A stretch of DNA of 35,453 nt from Oligoflexales bacterium (lineage in GTDB: Bacteria; Bdellovibrionota_B; Oligoflexia; Oligoflexales; JALZUQ01). This document shows positions 1 through 7,819 of the stretch, in pieces (position 1 is the first letter of the stretch; each line of letters opens with the position of its first letter). The notes beneath the pieces are model-generated. The model ran no database searches and had not been told where the DNA came from. It saw nothing but the letters and a program-made list of their open reading frames with translations. A program made the position numbers and the translations under genes. Location: assembly GCA_023301465.1 (NCBI GenBank), contig JALZUQ010000026.1, positions 1-35,453 on the forward strand, written 5' to 3'.

Positions 1-118
1 TAATGAACAAGCTCCTCATTCAGCTCTTGCTATGATGAGCCCAACACAGTACTACAAAAAGAACTTAACTGAGGTAGCCTAAAACGGGGGCCAATCCAAT
101 GGTCAATCCATAGGGTCA
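1..118 (+). mobile_element. Right end of a probable IS3-family insertion sequence (cut by window edge)
   Basis: The window opens inside a reading frame that reads like the C-terminus of an IS3-type transposase, followed by a short non-coding tail. IS3-family elements end in 5'-TG...CA-3'. A plausible right tip is the CA at 117-118: read from the outside it begins TGACCCTATGG. Two imperfect 12-base direct units (CCAATCCAATGG and TCAATCCATAGG) occupy 91-114. The exact end is inferred, because the left end and the target duplication lie outside the window. From 119 to the pilin stop at 199 I see nothing recognisable. Confidence 0.5.
2..82 (+). CDS. IS3-type transposase (OrfB/integrase core), C-terminal fragment
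   Basis: The open frame from the window edge encodes NEQAPHSALAMMSPTQYYKK followed by six more residues and a TAA stop at 80-82. The pattern N-E-x-x-P-H-S-A-L-x-x-x-S-P-x-x-Y/F is the signature tail of DDE integrase-core transposases of the IS3 family, just after the catalytic glutamate. Only 26 residues are visible, so whether the element is intact cannot be judged. The start lies outside the window. It points towards the prepilin gene, which is on the opposite strand 117 bases away. Confidence is good for the family and low for the subgroup. Confidence 0.7.
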   Translation, partial: NEQAPHSALAMMSPTQYYKKNLTEVA

Positions 119-198
119 TGTGCAGCTATTTGGTAGTAGAATTCATTAAGTGTCTTATATTTAAAAGGCTGATGAGATTTCATACCATTGTTACATAT

Positions 199-780
199 TT
201 ACAAACAATTTCTTTCATATTGAAATGTAAAGTTAGGTTCTATACTGGTCCAACCAGATGCTTGTGCATAAGTTGACTGCCAACGACCAACAACACTACA
301 GCCTTTGTTGATAGTATTTACCACAGCACCATTTTCATAGCCTTCAGGCCTAATATAGATTTCACCTGTTTTATTATTGGGTCGATAATATACGTGATAA
401 CTAAATCTTACCTTTGAACAGTCATTAAGTTTAAAGCCAATGCGATTGATCCCATTTGTTGCTGATGCTAATGCTGATGCTGACGCCGGTTGACTAACCC
501 AGTTACAATCACCACGAAACCCATTGTTAAAAGATCCAGTTCCCTGAGGAATAATATACCCTGGAGAGTTAAAACTCTGTTCATACACTTCATCAATACC
601 ACCAGCTGATGCCATTAAAGACTTTATATGATTAAAATTTTCCTTCATTTCAACACGGAAAGCATTTACTTTAAATTGCTGAAATCTAGTAAAACCCATA
701 GTAGTGAGGATTCCAATAATCGCCACAACAATCATTAATTCAATCAAGGATAAACCACTCTGCAAATCATTTTTTACCAT
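199..780 (-). CDS. Type IV pilin-like protein (prepilin)
   Basis: A 193-residue prepilin with a classical class III signal: a short charged leader, Gly9 as the cleavage site, then a hydrophobic helix LSLIELMIVVAIIGIL with Glu at mature position +5. The mature protein would begin with Leu instead of the usual methylated Phe. After the N-terminal helix (to about residue 55) comes a globular domain with four cysteines (near residues 92, 120, 160 and 192), likely forming disulfides as in pilins and pseudopilins. A strong GGAGG lies 7 bases before the ATG at 778-780. No assembly genes (pilB, pilC, pilD) are adjacent, so it is an orphan: a major pilin, minor pilin and type II secretion pseudopilin are all possible. 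Confidence 0.85.
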   Translation of the reverse strand: MVKNDLQSGLSLIELMIVVAIIGILTTMGFTRFQQFKVNAFRVEMKENFNHIKSLMASAGGIDEVYEQSFNSPGYIIPQGTGSFNNGFRGDCNWVSQPASASALASATNGINRIGFKLNDCSKVRFSYHVYYRPNNKTGEIYIRPEGYENGAVVNTINKGCSVVGRWQSTYAQASGWTSIEPNFTFQYERNCL

Positions 781-951
781 AAAGTAACCTCCACCACTAA
801 ACTACTTCTCATGATCTCTATATTTAGTTGAAATCGGAATCTATTTAAAAAAAATAAAGAAATACATAATCATAAAAGAAAACAGATACTTACAAACCAA
901 AAAAGTAGCCAAGATCACTATAGAAAATCATTAAAAATGTTTAGTTTTAGC

Positions 952-2643
952 TTAGTTTAAGAAAGAATGCCTCATAAGCTTACGCTTTTTAAGATCAATA
1001 ATGCCCGCTCCTACAAAAGTATGGTCTCTATTTAATAGCTCTACAACCAAAAATTTTTGATTGGGTGATTTGATGATTTTTCCAATAATAGTTTCTTTAG
1101 GAGCTCTCATAAAAAAATATTCATTCGTTTTTAGGTCCAATAAATAAATTCCACCCCAAGACTGGCTAATATAGCTGTTTTTACCATGAAGAATTAGTTT
1201 GTGATACTTCGACAAAGATATCATATTAATGTTTTTTAATTTTCTATTCTTAGGTGGTAGAATTTTCAATTCACGAGTTTTTTTAAAATTTGCATCGAGT
1301 CTAGAAATTAAAAATTTCTGACTATCAAAAACTTTATTCACAATAAAATAAACGTCGTCCTCATCAACTAAGACAGATTCATTTTCCAGAATATTATATT
1401 TTTTATCCACCCCCATCAAAGTCTCTTTGACTATCTTAGGTTTCTCCCCTAGCAGAAGATATGTAAGCTTTTTTTGATCATAATTCATACTCAACAAAAT
1501 TGAATTCTGTGCATTAAATTTAGTGATGATGTTTTTTTGTTTTGTATTTGCATCAACAAAGTAAATATATTTTTTTGTGGTCTCACCGTAGTACCCACTC
1601 TTTAAAAAAGGAGACACAGAAAAATCTGCTGAAACTTTGAAAGGTTTATCAATCTTGCTACCAAGCACAACACCTACCCCAGTTCCAGTGCCGCAAACTG
1701 CTTGTAAACCTGTTAAAGTATAGGCCGCTATTCCATGTTCACTTACATTCAAAATATTTTTTGGACCTAGATCTATAGCAAATACAGGTTTTATTTTATT
1801 TATATCCACGTCATATTCAAACAAAGTATACTTTGATTGAGTTTTTGTATTGTCGTCACTTGCTAAGAAATAATATTTAGATCCATAAGCACCACCCATT
1901 CTAGCATAATCTCGTTCTAATATATGGTGACACCTACGTTCTGTTTTTATTTTAACTAAACTTTGATTCTCTGAAATGAGAGAGTCTTCTGTTTTTTTTG
2001 CAGCCACATCATTTTCATCCATATTCTTTTGAGAATCACTTTTTTGTTGTAAAGGCTTTGCAAAGTTTTTTTTCAGTTGACTCGGAATCAAAAAAGATTT
2101 TTTTTCTGACTTAATTGCAAATGTACCCTCAGCATAACCTTTTAAGTTCGAGCCACTGGCATTGATATCAAATTCAAACGAAATCTCATCACCTCTATTT
2201 TCTGGAGAGTTGTAAAACTTGATCCAGCCTGTGCCAAAAATAATATGAGAAGTGAAGCCTGGATTGTAGACACCTGCGACCAGATCAATGCCATCAGGTA
2301 ATTCATCATCCACTTTTTTTCCTATAATGTAACGTTTGTTGAGTTCAATAGGCCTTTTAACATTAATAAAAAAACCATTTATTTTGCCTTGCTCTGGAGA
2401 GTTATGAACATGAATCACAACAGAAAGTTTTTCTATTCCAATATAAGACTTCCAACTTTCATCACCTTGCACTGCTCTCAAACAATTAATATTTGCATCC
2501 TGTTTGTTATCAATCAGAACAAAAGCTTTTCCACTACATGTTTTGTCATTTACTTCTAATCCTTTTCGGTTACAGCTAGTAAATGAAAAAAATATAATCA
2601 ACGATAAAACAAAAGACTTGAGAAACTTCATTAGATAGTTCAT
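952..2643 (-). CDS. Exported two-domain protein of unknown function, probable lipoprotein
   Basis: A 563-residue protein I do not recognise. The N-terminus has a charged start, a hydrophobic stretch and F-T-S-C at Cys24, an imperfect lipobox, so a lipoprotein or periplasmic protein is likely. Residues about 35-175 look like a beta-sandwich, with alternating hydrophobic strands and a G-Y-A-E-G-T-F motif. A polar, Lys/Asp/Ser-rich linker follows (about 180-225). Residues about 235-563 have repeated short strands with motifs such as YYFLASDD, IYFVDAN, VYFIVNK and IYLLDLK, suggesting a beta-propeller. A GGAG lies about 9 bases before the ATG at 2643; a second ATG four codons later is possible. 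It is divergent from the lipoprotein gene starting at 3095. Confidence 0.75.
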   Translation of the reverse strand: MNYLMKFLKSFVLSLIIFFSFTSCNRKGLEVNDKTCSGKAFVLIDNKQDANINCLRAVQGDESWKSYIGIEKLSVVIHVHNSPEQGKINGFFINVKRPIELNKRYIIGKKVDDELPDGIDLVAGVYNPGFTSHIIFGTGWIKFYNSPENRGDEISFEFDINASGSNLKGYAEGTFAIKSEKKSFLIPSQLKKNFAKPLQQKSDSQKNMDENDVAAKKTEDSLISENQSLVKIKTERRCHHILERDYARMGGAYGSKYYFLASDDNTKTQSKYTLFEYDVDINKIKPVFAIDLGPKNILNVSEHGIAAYTLTGLQAVCGTGTGVGVVLGSKIDKPFKVSADFSVSPFLKSGYYGETTKKYIYFVDANTKQKNIITKFNAQNSILLSMNYDQKKLTYLLLGEKPKIVKETLMGVDKKYNILENESVLVDEDDVYFIVNKVFDSQKFLISRLDANFKKTRELKILPPKNRKLKNINMISLSKYHKLILHGKNSYISQSWGGIYLLDLKTNEYFFMRAPKETIIGKIIKSPNQKFLVVELLNRDHTFVGAGIIDLKKRKLMRHSFLN

Positions 2644-3094
2644 TTTTATTTACTCCAATACTTATTACAAATAGTTCGCTTAGCATATATGAGATTTATT
2701 CTAAGTTATAAGATACCATAATTTCTAATCTCTTTGTATTCACAAAATCAGCCCTTCAAGGCCACGGCAGCAAGGTGGGCCAGGTAAAACAAATTAAATT
2801 TATTTGAATTTTCGACCCCAAACACACATGATAAACTTATTCGTAACTTATGAGGACGAGCTCCATTTGAGCTCGCAGACATAGATCTGCAATAGATGGT
2901 AGATATATGTAGCTCAAACCCATAAGACTAACCCATTATAGTCGCCCTATTTGCATAGTGTTTTCAAACTTCATTTTTTTTGTTCAAGCAAATGTTTTTT
3001 AAAAACAATTAAGAAAAAAGCAAGTAATAACAAACACATAACAAAGAATTTTATGATTTGGAGTAATTTTCCCGATCAGTGACCTGGAGGATCT
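2644..3094. other. Divergent intergenic region with GC-rich hairpins
   Basis: These 451 bases separate two divergent exported-protein genes and hold no convincing ORF. Three hairpins stand out against AT-rich surroundings. The first pairs GGCCAC (2760-2765) with GTGGGCC (2775-2781), with one bulged G and a 9-base loop. The second pairs CGAGCTC (2857-2863) with GAGCTCG (2869-2875) around a 5-base loop. The third pairs GCAGA (2875-2879) with TCTGC (2886-2890). The last two share a base and therefore abut. None is followed by a clear T-run on either strand. GCCC at 2751-2754 could compete by pairing with GGGC at 2777-2780. A leader RNA element or small RNA is possible; I match it to no known riboswitch. 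Confidence 0.45.
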
Positions 3095-4351
3095 ATGAAA
3101 TTTCAATCATCATTTTTTTTATTTATTTTGCTGACACTGCTTGCATGTGAAAGCAATGATTTTAAAGGCAGTCAACAAACCGAAATAAACCGACCATCTT
3201 CAAATAATTCTCCTACAATAGACATTAACCAAAATACTATCCCAGATGATTTTGAAGATCCAAATTTTATTGTAACAGAAGAAGATCTCAAGAACGAAAA
3301 AAACACTCCAGATTTAGGCAAGCTTTACGTACCAGATGGTAAAGGTGGCTTCGAAGAAGTATCTGCTATTTTTAAACCCACAACAGATGGCATTGAAAAA
3401 ATTGATGAGTTATTGAAAAAATCAGGTGAGGATTTTTTTCAAGTAGAAAATCCTAATAATTCAAATGAAAGTAATTTTCCATCCATGGTGTCATCTATTG
3501 ATGGAGCTATACCTGATGGGTTTAAAGAGGCCAATGAAGGTGTTTACATCAAAACAGAAGAAGGTGATTTTGTTAAAATTGATCAATTTTTTGAACCTAT
3601 TGTCAAAAACTCAAGTGGTGATTTCACTGACCCCGCAAACTTAAATGAAAATGGGGTCGTGGATATTCCTATTATTATCATCCCGGATTCAAACCCTAAC
3701 ACGACACTAGGTGACGAAGACCCTAATAAAACTATAGAGATAGGAACTGCAAAAGAAGAGTGTGAAGAATCATCTATTGATTTTGAAGATATGCTTGGAA
3801 GTTCTCCATTAACAGAGGTTTCTAACCAATACCAAAAGGATTTTGGTGTTAGTTTTCAATTAAGTGACGGTACAAGTCCATTACTGATCAATCACGGAGT
3901 ACACACACCTACATCATCAGAATTCGTTGGTTGGGTCTGTAATGCATGTACTGACGGACCTCCATCAACCATAAGTGGTACTTCAGGAACATTTAATTCC
4001 TTATTAGAAAACGACAAAGAAAAATTAGGTAAATTTTCTATTGGCGGACCAAATAGAAACAGATTTTTAATCATTGATTATTCAGATCCAGTAAATGAGG
4101 CTAGTGGCACATTGATTGATGTTGATGGAACTGAAAAATGGGATGTTATTGCTTACAATACAGATGGAAATATTGTTGGGAAAACAACTGTAGAAAGTGA
4201 TAACACAGGCGATGGTATTGGACTTGATTGGAAATTAAAAACTCTAAATAGTTTTGTGAAGTTAGAACTTAAGTTTTCTTTTAGCCCCGGCTCTATTGTC
4301 GGCGGAGGGCTTGCACTTGATTTATTTTCACCATCTAAAGCTTGTGAATAA
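3095..4351 (+). CDS. Lipoprotein with acidic linker and C-terminal beta-sandwich-like domain
   Basis: A 418-residue lipoprotein with a clear signal peptide and lipobox L-L-A-C at Cys18, preceded by a good GGAGG 5 bases before the ATG. Residues about 25-215 are low complexity and acidic, with two related modules: IPDDFEDPNF (about 48-57) and IPDGFKEANE (about 139-148), each followed by a G-x-F-x-x-x-x-x-F-x-P segment. Residues about 228-418 form a separate domain that starts S-I-D-F-E-D and continues V-S-N-Q-Y and F-G-V-S-F, a pattern common in exported beta-sandwich domains, with C-N-A-C near residue 282. No enzyme motif is visible. The long acidic linker would hold the C-terminal domain away from the membrane. 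A strong terminator follows at 4429. Confidence 0.8.
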   Translation: MKFQSSFFLFILLTLLACESNDFKGSQQTEINRPSSNNSPTIDINQNTIPDDFEDPNFIVTEEDLKNEKNTPDLGKLYVPDGKGGFEEVSAIFKPTTDGIEKIDELLKKSGEDFFQVENPNNSNESNFPSMVSSIDGAIPDGFKEANEGVYIKTEEGDFVKIDQFFEPIVKNSSGDFTDPANLNENGVVDIPIIIIPDSNPNTTLGDEDPNKTIEIGTAKEECEESSIDFEDMLGSSPLTEVSNQYQKDFGVSFQLSDGTSPLLINHGVHTPTSSEFVGWVCNACTDGPPSTISGTSGTFNSLLENDKEKLGKFSIGGPNRNRFLIIDYSDPVNEASGTLIDVDGTEKWDVIAYNTDGNIVGKTTVESDNTGDGIGLDWKLKTLNSFVKLELKFSFSPGSIVGGGLALDLFSPSKACE

Positions 4352-4428
4352 AATCAGCCTATTTGAGATACGAATGATTCTAACTTTGTTTTATCTAAAA
4401 GATCATTTGCTCTGACCCTACTACAAAG

Positions 4429-4456
4429 GTCAACCCCATACAGGTTGACTTTTTTT
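4429..4456 (+). terminator. Rho-independent terminator
   Basis: A perfect 7-bp stem, GTCAACC (4429-4435) with GGTTGAC (4443-4449), has a 7-base loop and is followed by seven T on the plus strand. It ends the lipoprotein transcript that stops at 4351. Just beyond it lies the truncated end of the opposing minus-strand remnant gene. Confidence 0.85.
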
Positions 4457-4481
4457 ATGGTTTTTTAAATGTTTTTTTCAT

Positions 4482-4574
4482 TTAAACCGCCAGCAAGACA
4501 CACTCTGCACCAGAATCTAACGCTAATTGTGCTTCTTCCACAGACGAAATGCAGCATACTTTTAGTTCTGGCAT
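4482..4574 (-). pseudogene. Truncated TrpF-like (phosphoribosylanthranilate isomerase family) remnant
   Basis: A 30-codon ORF whose ATG directly follows the TGA of the upstream lipoprotein gene (TGAATG), so it could be translationally coupled. The peptide begins MPELKVCCISSVEEAQLALD and ends SGAECVLLAV, then TAA. This matches the first beta-alpha-beta unit of phosphoribosylanthranilate isomerase (K-[VI]-C-[GC]-I-x-S/T-x-E-[ED]-A ... G-A-[DE]), including the cysteine that is catalytic in TrpF. Intact members have about 200 residues, so about 85% is missing. The sequence after the stop becomes AT-rich and runs into the opposing gene's terminator. It is best read as a deletion remnant; a functional micropeptide is less likely. 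The family call rests on a short stretch. Confidence 0.6.
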
Positions 4575-5648
4575 TCAAAAACTACCACGATCAAAAATAA
4601 GCAATGAACTTTGATTATCTTTGCCACCCATTTGCAGACCAACCTTTGATAATGGAAGTTTATTGTTATCAACAGCAATAAAAATACGTTTATCACTCAT
4701 CACTAAGCCTTCAGCCAAACCAAATGGGTATGGATCAATATATAGAGTACGTAACGCAGAAAAAAATGAACGACGTGTGATTACTTTTTGATTCATAAGA
4801 TCATATTTTACAATCGTGTGATTAGGTCTATTCAACACATAAAGATAAGGCCACTGTAAATAAAGACCCGAGTAATTATCACCAACATGTAGCATGCTTT
4901 GACCTTGGTTCACCATACTAATGACGACTTGCTTACTTCTCCAAGAGCCGGGCAGTAGGATCTGAGACTCCGTGTTTTGATCAAGGTTTTTATAAATAAA
5001 AATTCTTTGAGGTTCTCTTTCTTTAGCAAGAATAGTTATATTTCTTGAACAATCTACCGCAACCCCTTCAATACCAGCGTTTCTCACGCCTTGCCTCATG
5101 ACTTCGTTGTCATAATGTTTATAACTAAAGGTTTTTGTTGCCATATCAAAAACCATTAAATGCCTCATAACTTCATTTGCAACATAATATTTTTGGTTAC
5201 AAAAACTGACACCTTCAGGGTCCACTACTTTTTTAACTTTAGGTTGTTGCTTTCTAAGTTTGTACGCGTATTCTTTATACCCGGCAAAGTCTATAAACTT
5301 AGCAACCTCTACTGGGGTAAAACCTTTTCTATTTATTCTAAGCTGATAAATTGATTGCTCATGATCCGCCACTGCAAGTAACATAGCACCATGAAGTGTT
5401 AAACCACTCCACTGATGATTACCTGACAAATTAAATAATATAGTCTGTAGCTCTAGCTCTTCAATTTTTTCAATAGGTTTGGGACTCGTTGTACCTTCTG
5501 GTGTTGCTGGTGATACACAACCAGCAACAACAAAAAGAGTCAGGAGAAAAGGTATTAACCCAACATTAAAAGAGGGTTTTCTATATAGCTTACTAATAGT
5601 TGAAGAAACTTTGCACCAACGGCTCCATCGACTACTCTGTGATCGCAA
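4575..5648 (-). CDS. Lipoprotein, esterase-like-phytase / SdiA-regulated-type beta-propeller; start uncertain
   Basis: The mature part has a clear lipobox (VVAGC) after a hydrophobic stretch, then a Ser/Thr/Pro linker, then a propeller-like domain. Motifs such as D-P-E-G-V-S-F and N-A-G-I-E-G-V-A-V-D, followed by I-L-A-K-E-R-E-P, resemble the esterase-like-phytase (PF13449-type) and SdiA-regulated families; this is inferred by eye. No ATG, GTG or TTG lies between the pdhC stop (5555) and the signal peptide. The nearest in-frame ordinary start is the TTG at 5646-5648, used here, giving 357 residues and a 94-base overlap with pdhC. An ATG at 5681 is further upstream, and a non-canonical ATT just before SKLYRKPSF would give a more normal signal peptide. 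It is the last complete gene of the fabF-pdh cluster. Confidence 0.7.
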   Translation of the reverse strand: MRSQSSRWSRWCKVSSTISKLYRKPSFNVGLIPFLLTLFVVAGCVSPATPEGTTSPKPIEKIEELELQTILFNLSGNHQWSGLTLHGAMLLAVADHEQSIYQLRINRKGFTPVEVAKFIDFAGYKEYAYKLRKQQPKVKKVVDPEGVSFCNQKYYVANEVMRHLMVFDMATKTFSYKHYDNEVMRQGVRNAGIEGVAVDCSRNITILAKEREPQRIFIYKNLDQNTESQILLPGSWRSKQVVISMVNQGQSMLHVGDNYSGLYLQWPYLYVLNRPNHTIVKYDLMNQKVITRRSFFSALRTLYIDPYPFGLAEGLVMSDKRIFIAVDNNKLPLSKVGLQMGGKDNQSSLLIFDRGSF

Positions 5649-6790
5649 GACATGGTCATTTTCATTCGTTTTTGCACACATAATCTTCCTTCTTCGTCGA
5701 CCCAAGGTTGTTGGATCGTTGCTCCAACAGCAAGAATCGCAGCTTGAGGTGGGTTAATGATTGCCGTGAACTCTTCCATTCCCAGCATCCCTAAATTTGA
5801 AATTGTAAATGTTCCACTAGTATAATCTACCTGTCCACCAGACTTTACCTGCCCAATCAGCTCTTTCGTTTGAACTGCGATTTGGTGCAACCCGATTTTA
5901 TCTGCATTTTTTACAACTGGTGTCACAAGACCATTATCAGTAGCAACCGCAACTGCGACATGCACACCACCACGTCTAATGATGTGGTCTCCTTGCCAAG
6001 AAGAGTTTACTTCTGGGAATCTTGCAAGAGTTTTAGCACAACAAAGGACCATCAGATCATTCACGCTTACTTTTTCTTCTGGCACTCGTAAATTTGCATT
6101 TAAAGATTTACGCCAATCAAATAGTTTTTCCATATTCGCTGAACGCGTTAGATAGAAGTGAGGTGCATCGTTTTTTGCACTTGTTAACCGCTTTGCAATA
6201 GTTGAACGCATCATTGATACGTTCACTTTTTGATCTTCTGCAGATGACATAAATGAAGCTGAGGCACTTGAGCTTACTGGAGCTGACTGAAGGTTGCCCA
6301 AGTCTTTCGCAATGATTCTTCCATTGGGACCAGACCCTTGCATTCCTGCTAAATCAATATTTTTATCTTTCGCTATTTTTTTTGCTAACGGACTAGCTTT
6401 TACTCGACCGTTCGAACTTGATGAAGGTGTTTCTACAGAAACAGCTGGAGCAGCACTTGTTTGTGCCGCTGGTGCAGCCGCTTCTTCTTCTTCTTTTGCA
6501 GCTGGAGAAGCTTTCTTTTTTGAAGATACAAGTAGTTCACTATAGTCTTCACCCTTTTCTCCAAGAACACAAATGACGTCGCCTAGTCCACACTTTTGGC
6601 CATCACCTACAATGATCTTAAGAAGAGTGCCTTCTTCTGGAGACTCGTATTCCATCGTTGCCTTGTCTGTTTCGATTTCGACAATTGTCTCACCTTCTTC
6701 GACAAACTCGCCTTCTTTTTTGAGCCAAGAAGCAATTGCTCCTTCTTCCATAGTGTCACTTAGTTTTGGCATCTCAATTACAACAGCCAC
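5555..6790 (-). CDS. pdhC: Pyruvate dehydrogenase E2, dihydrolipoyllysine acetyltransferase
   Basis: E2 core of the pyruvate dehydrogenase complex; it transfers the acetyl group from lipoamide to CoA. The 411 residues contain one lipoyl domain (about 1-78) with the lipoylated Lys43 in E-T-D-K-A, an Ala/Ser/Glu-rich linker, a peripheral-subunit-binding domain (about 130-165, KASPLAKKIAKD and GSGPNGRIIAKDL), a second linker and the acetyltransferase domain (about 195-411) with the catalytic H-R-x-x-D-G motif at His384-Asp388. The start is GTG with AGGAG 8 bases upstream. It lies 33 bases after pdhB. A single lipoyl domain with separate E1-alpha and E1-beta is the alphaproteobacterial/mitochondrial-like arrangement. 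The gene overlaps the following lipoprotein gene. Confidence 0.95.
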   Translation of the reverse strand: MAVVIEMPKLSDTMEEGAIASWLKKEGEFVEEGETIVEIETDKATMEYESPEEGTLLKIIVGDGQKCGLGDVICVLGEKGEDYSELLVSSKKKASPAAKEEEEAAAPAAQTSAAPAVSVETPSSSSNGRVKASPLAKKIAKDKNIDLAGMQGSGPNGRIIAKDLGNLQSAPVSSSASASFMSSAEDQKVNVSMMRSTIAKRLTSAKNDAPHFYLTRSANMEKLFDWRKSLNANLRVPEEKVSVNDLMVLCCAKTLARFPEVNSSWQGDHIIRRGGVHVAVAVATDNGLVTPVVKNADKIGLHQIAVQTKELIGQVKSGGQVDYTSGTFTISNLGMLGMEEFTAIINPPQAAILAVGATIQQPWVDEEGRLCVQKRMKMTMSCDHRVVDGAVGAKFLQLLVSYIENPLLMLG

Positions 6791-6823
6791 GATATCTCTC
6801 CTCTGAGTCTGTACTTTATGTTT

Positions 6824-7819
6824 TTATTTGTATGTTACTTTTTTGACTGCTGCGATGATCTTCTCTTCAGAGTACATTGCTTCATGCTCAAGGTGTTCTG
6901 CATATGGCATCGAAACAAATTCATTTGCTACTCGAAGCACTGGAGCATCCAGCTCATCAAAAATCTCATCACCCACACGTGCAGCAATATGACTACCGAC
7001 CGTTGCAAATGGCCATGCTTCTTCAACCACAACCACTCGGTGGGTTTTTGAAACACTTTTAAATATGGCCGCTTCATCCATAGGTTGAATTGTTCTTAAG
7101 TCAATAACTTCGCAGTCAATACCCTCTGCAGATAGTTTTTCTGCGGCTTGCAGCGTTGGCTTGACCGTTTTATTCCAAGCAATTAAAGTCACATCAGAAC
7201 CCGGACGTTTGATGTCTGCCTCGCCGATTGGGATCAAGTACTCTTCTTCTGGTACTTCACCTTTATCGCCGTACATCATTTCACTTTCTAAAAAGATCAC
7301 GGGGTTGTCATCACGAATAGCAGACTTTAAGAGACCTTTTGCATCATAAGGAGTCGCAATAGAAATCACCTTTAGTCCCGGAACCGTTGCGAGCATATGC
7401 TCTACAGATTGAGAATGCTGAGCACCAAGCATATGTGCTGCACCATTTGGACCTCTAAAAACCATGGGTACATTAAACTGACCACCAGACATATAAAGCA
7501 TTTTTGCAGCATGGTTGATAATCTGATCAAAACCCTGAATACCAAAGTTCCAAGTCATCATTTCAATGATTGGCCTTAAACCAGTCATAGCCGCACCAAC
7601 ACCAAGACCAGCAAAACCAGCCTCAGAAATCGGTGAGTCCCAAACACGCTTTGGACCAAACTCATCCAGCATACCTTTTGAAACTTTATAGGCTCCATTA
7701 TACTGAGCGACTTCTTCACCCATTAAAAATACGCGATCATCTCTTCTCATTTCCTCGGACATCGCTTCACCGAGGGCTTCTCTCATTGTAATGATTCTAG
7801 ACATTGTTTTTTCAGACAT
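6824..7819 (-). CDS. pdhB: Pyruvate dehydrogenase E1 component, beta subunit
   Basis: The beta half of the thiamine-diphosphate-dependent pyruvate decarboxylase. The sequence matches the family throughout: M-R-E-A-L-G-E-A-M near the start, V-F-L-M-G-E-E-V-A-Q-Y-N-G-A-Y-K-V-S-K-G, W-D-S-P-I-S-E-A-G-F-A-G, then E-V-I-D-L-R-T-I-Q-P-M-D and V-V-V-E-E-A-W-P near the C-terminus. The frame is open further upstream, but the ATG at 7819 is the best start: it overlaps the pdhA stop by 8 bases (ATGTCTGA) and gives a normal length of 331 residues. A second ATG five codons later (7804) is also possible. Overlap with pdhA implies translational coupling and equal production of the two E1 subunits. Confidence 0.95.
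   Translation of the reverse strand: MSEKTMSRIITMREALGEAMSEEMRRDDRVFLMGEEVAQYNGAYKVSKGMLDEFGPKRVWDSPISEAGFAGLGVGAAMTGLRPIIEMMTWNFGIQGFDQIINHAAKMLYMSGGQFNVPMVFRGPNGAAHMLGAQHSQSVEHMLATVPGLKVISIATPYDAKGLLKSAIRDDNPVIFLESEMMYGDKGEVPEEEYLIPIGEADIKRPGSDVTLIAWNKTVKPTLQAAEKLSAEGIDCEVIDLRTIQPMDEAAIFKSVSKTHRVVVVEEAWPFATVGSHIAARVGDEIFDELDAPVLRVANEFVSMPYAEHLEHEAMYSEEKIIAAVKKVTYK

Noticed and set aside
2745-2810. A short reading frame through the GC-rich hairpin (LQGHGSKVGQVKQ...) as a possible gene remnant.
   Set aside because: It has no start, no recognisable similarity and overlaps the stem-loop, which explains the composition better.
3892-4074. A 60-codon minus-strand ORF inside the plus-strand lipoprotein gene.
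   Set aside because: It is antisense to the coherent C-terminal domain of the lipoprotein, without a ribosome site or recognisable motif.
5555-5600. A possible -1 slippage site (A-AAC-CCT) near the end of pdhC that would carry ribosomes into the lipoprotein frame.
   Set aside because: The product would be an E2 enzyme with an internal signal peptide and lipobox, which makes no functional sense, and C-rich slippage sites are not typical of bacteria. Kept only as a caution for the start-site problem.
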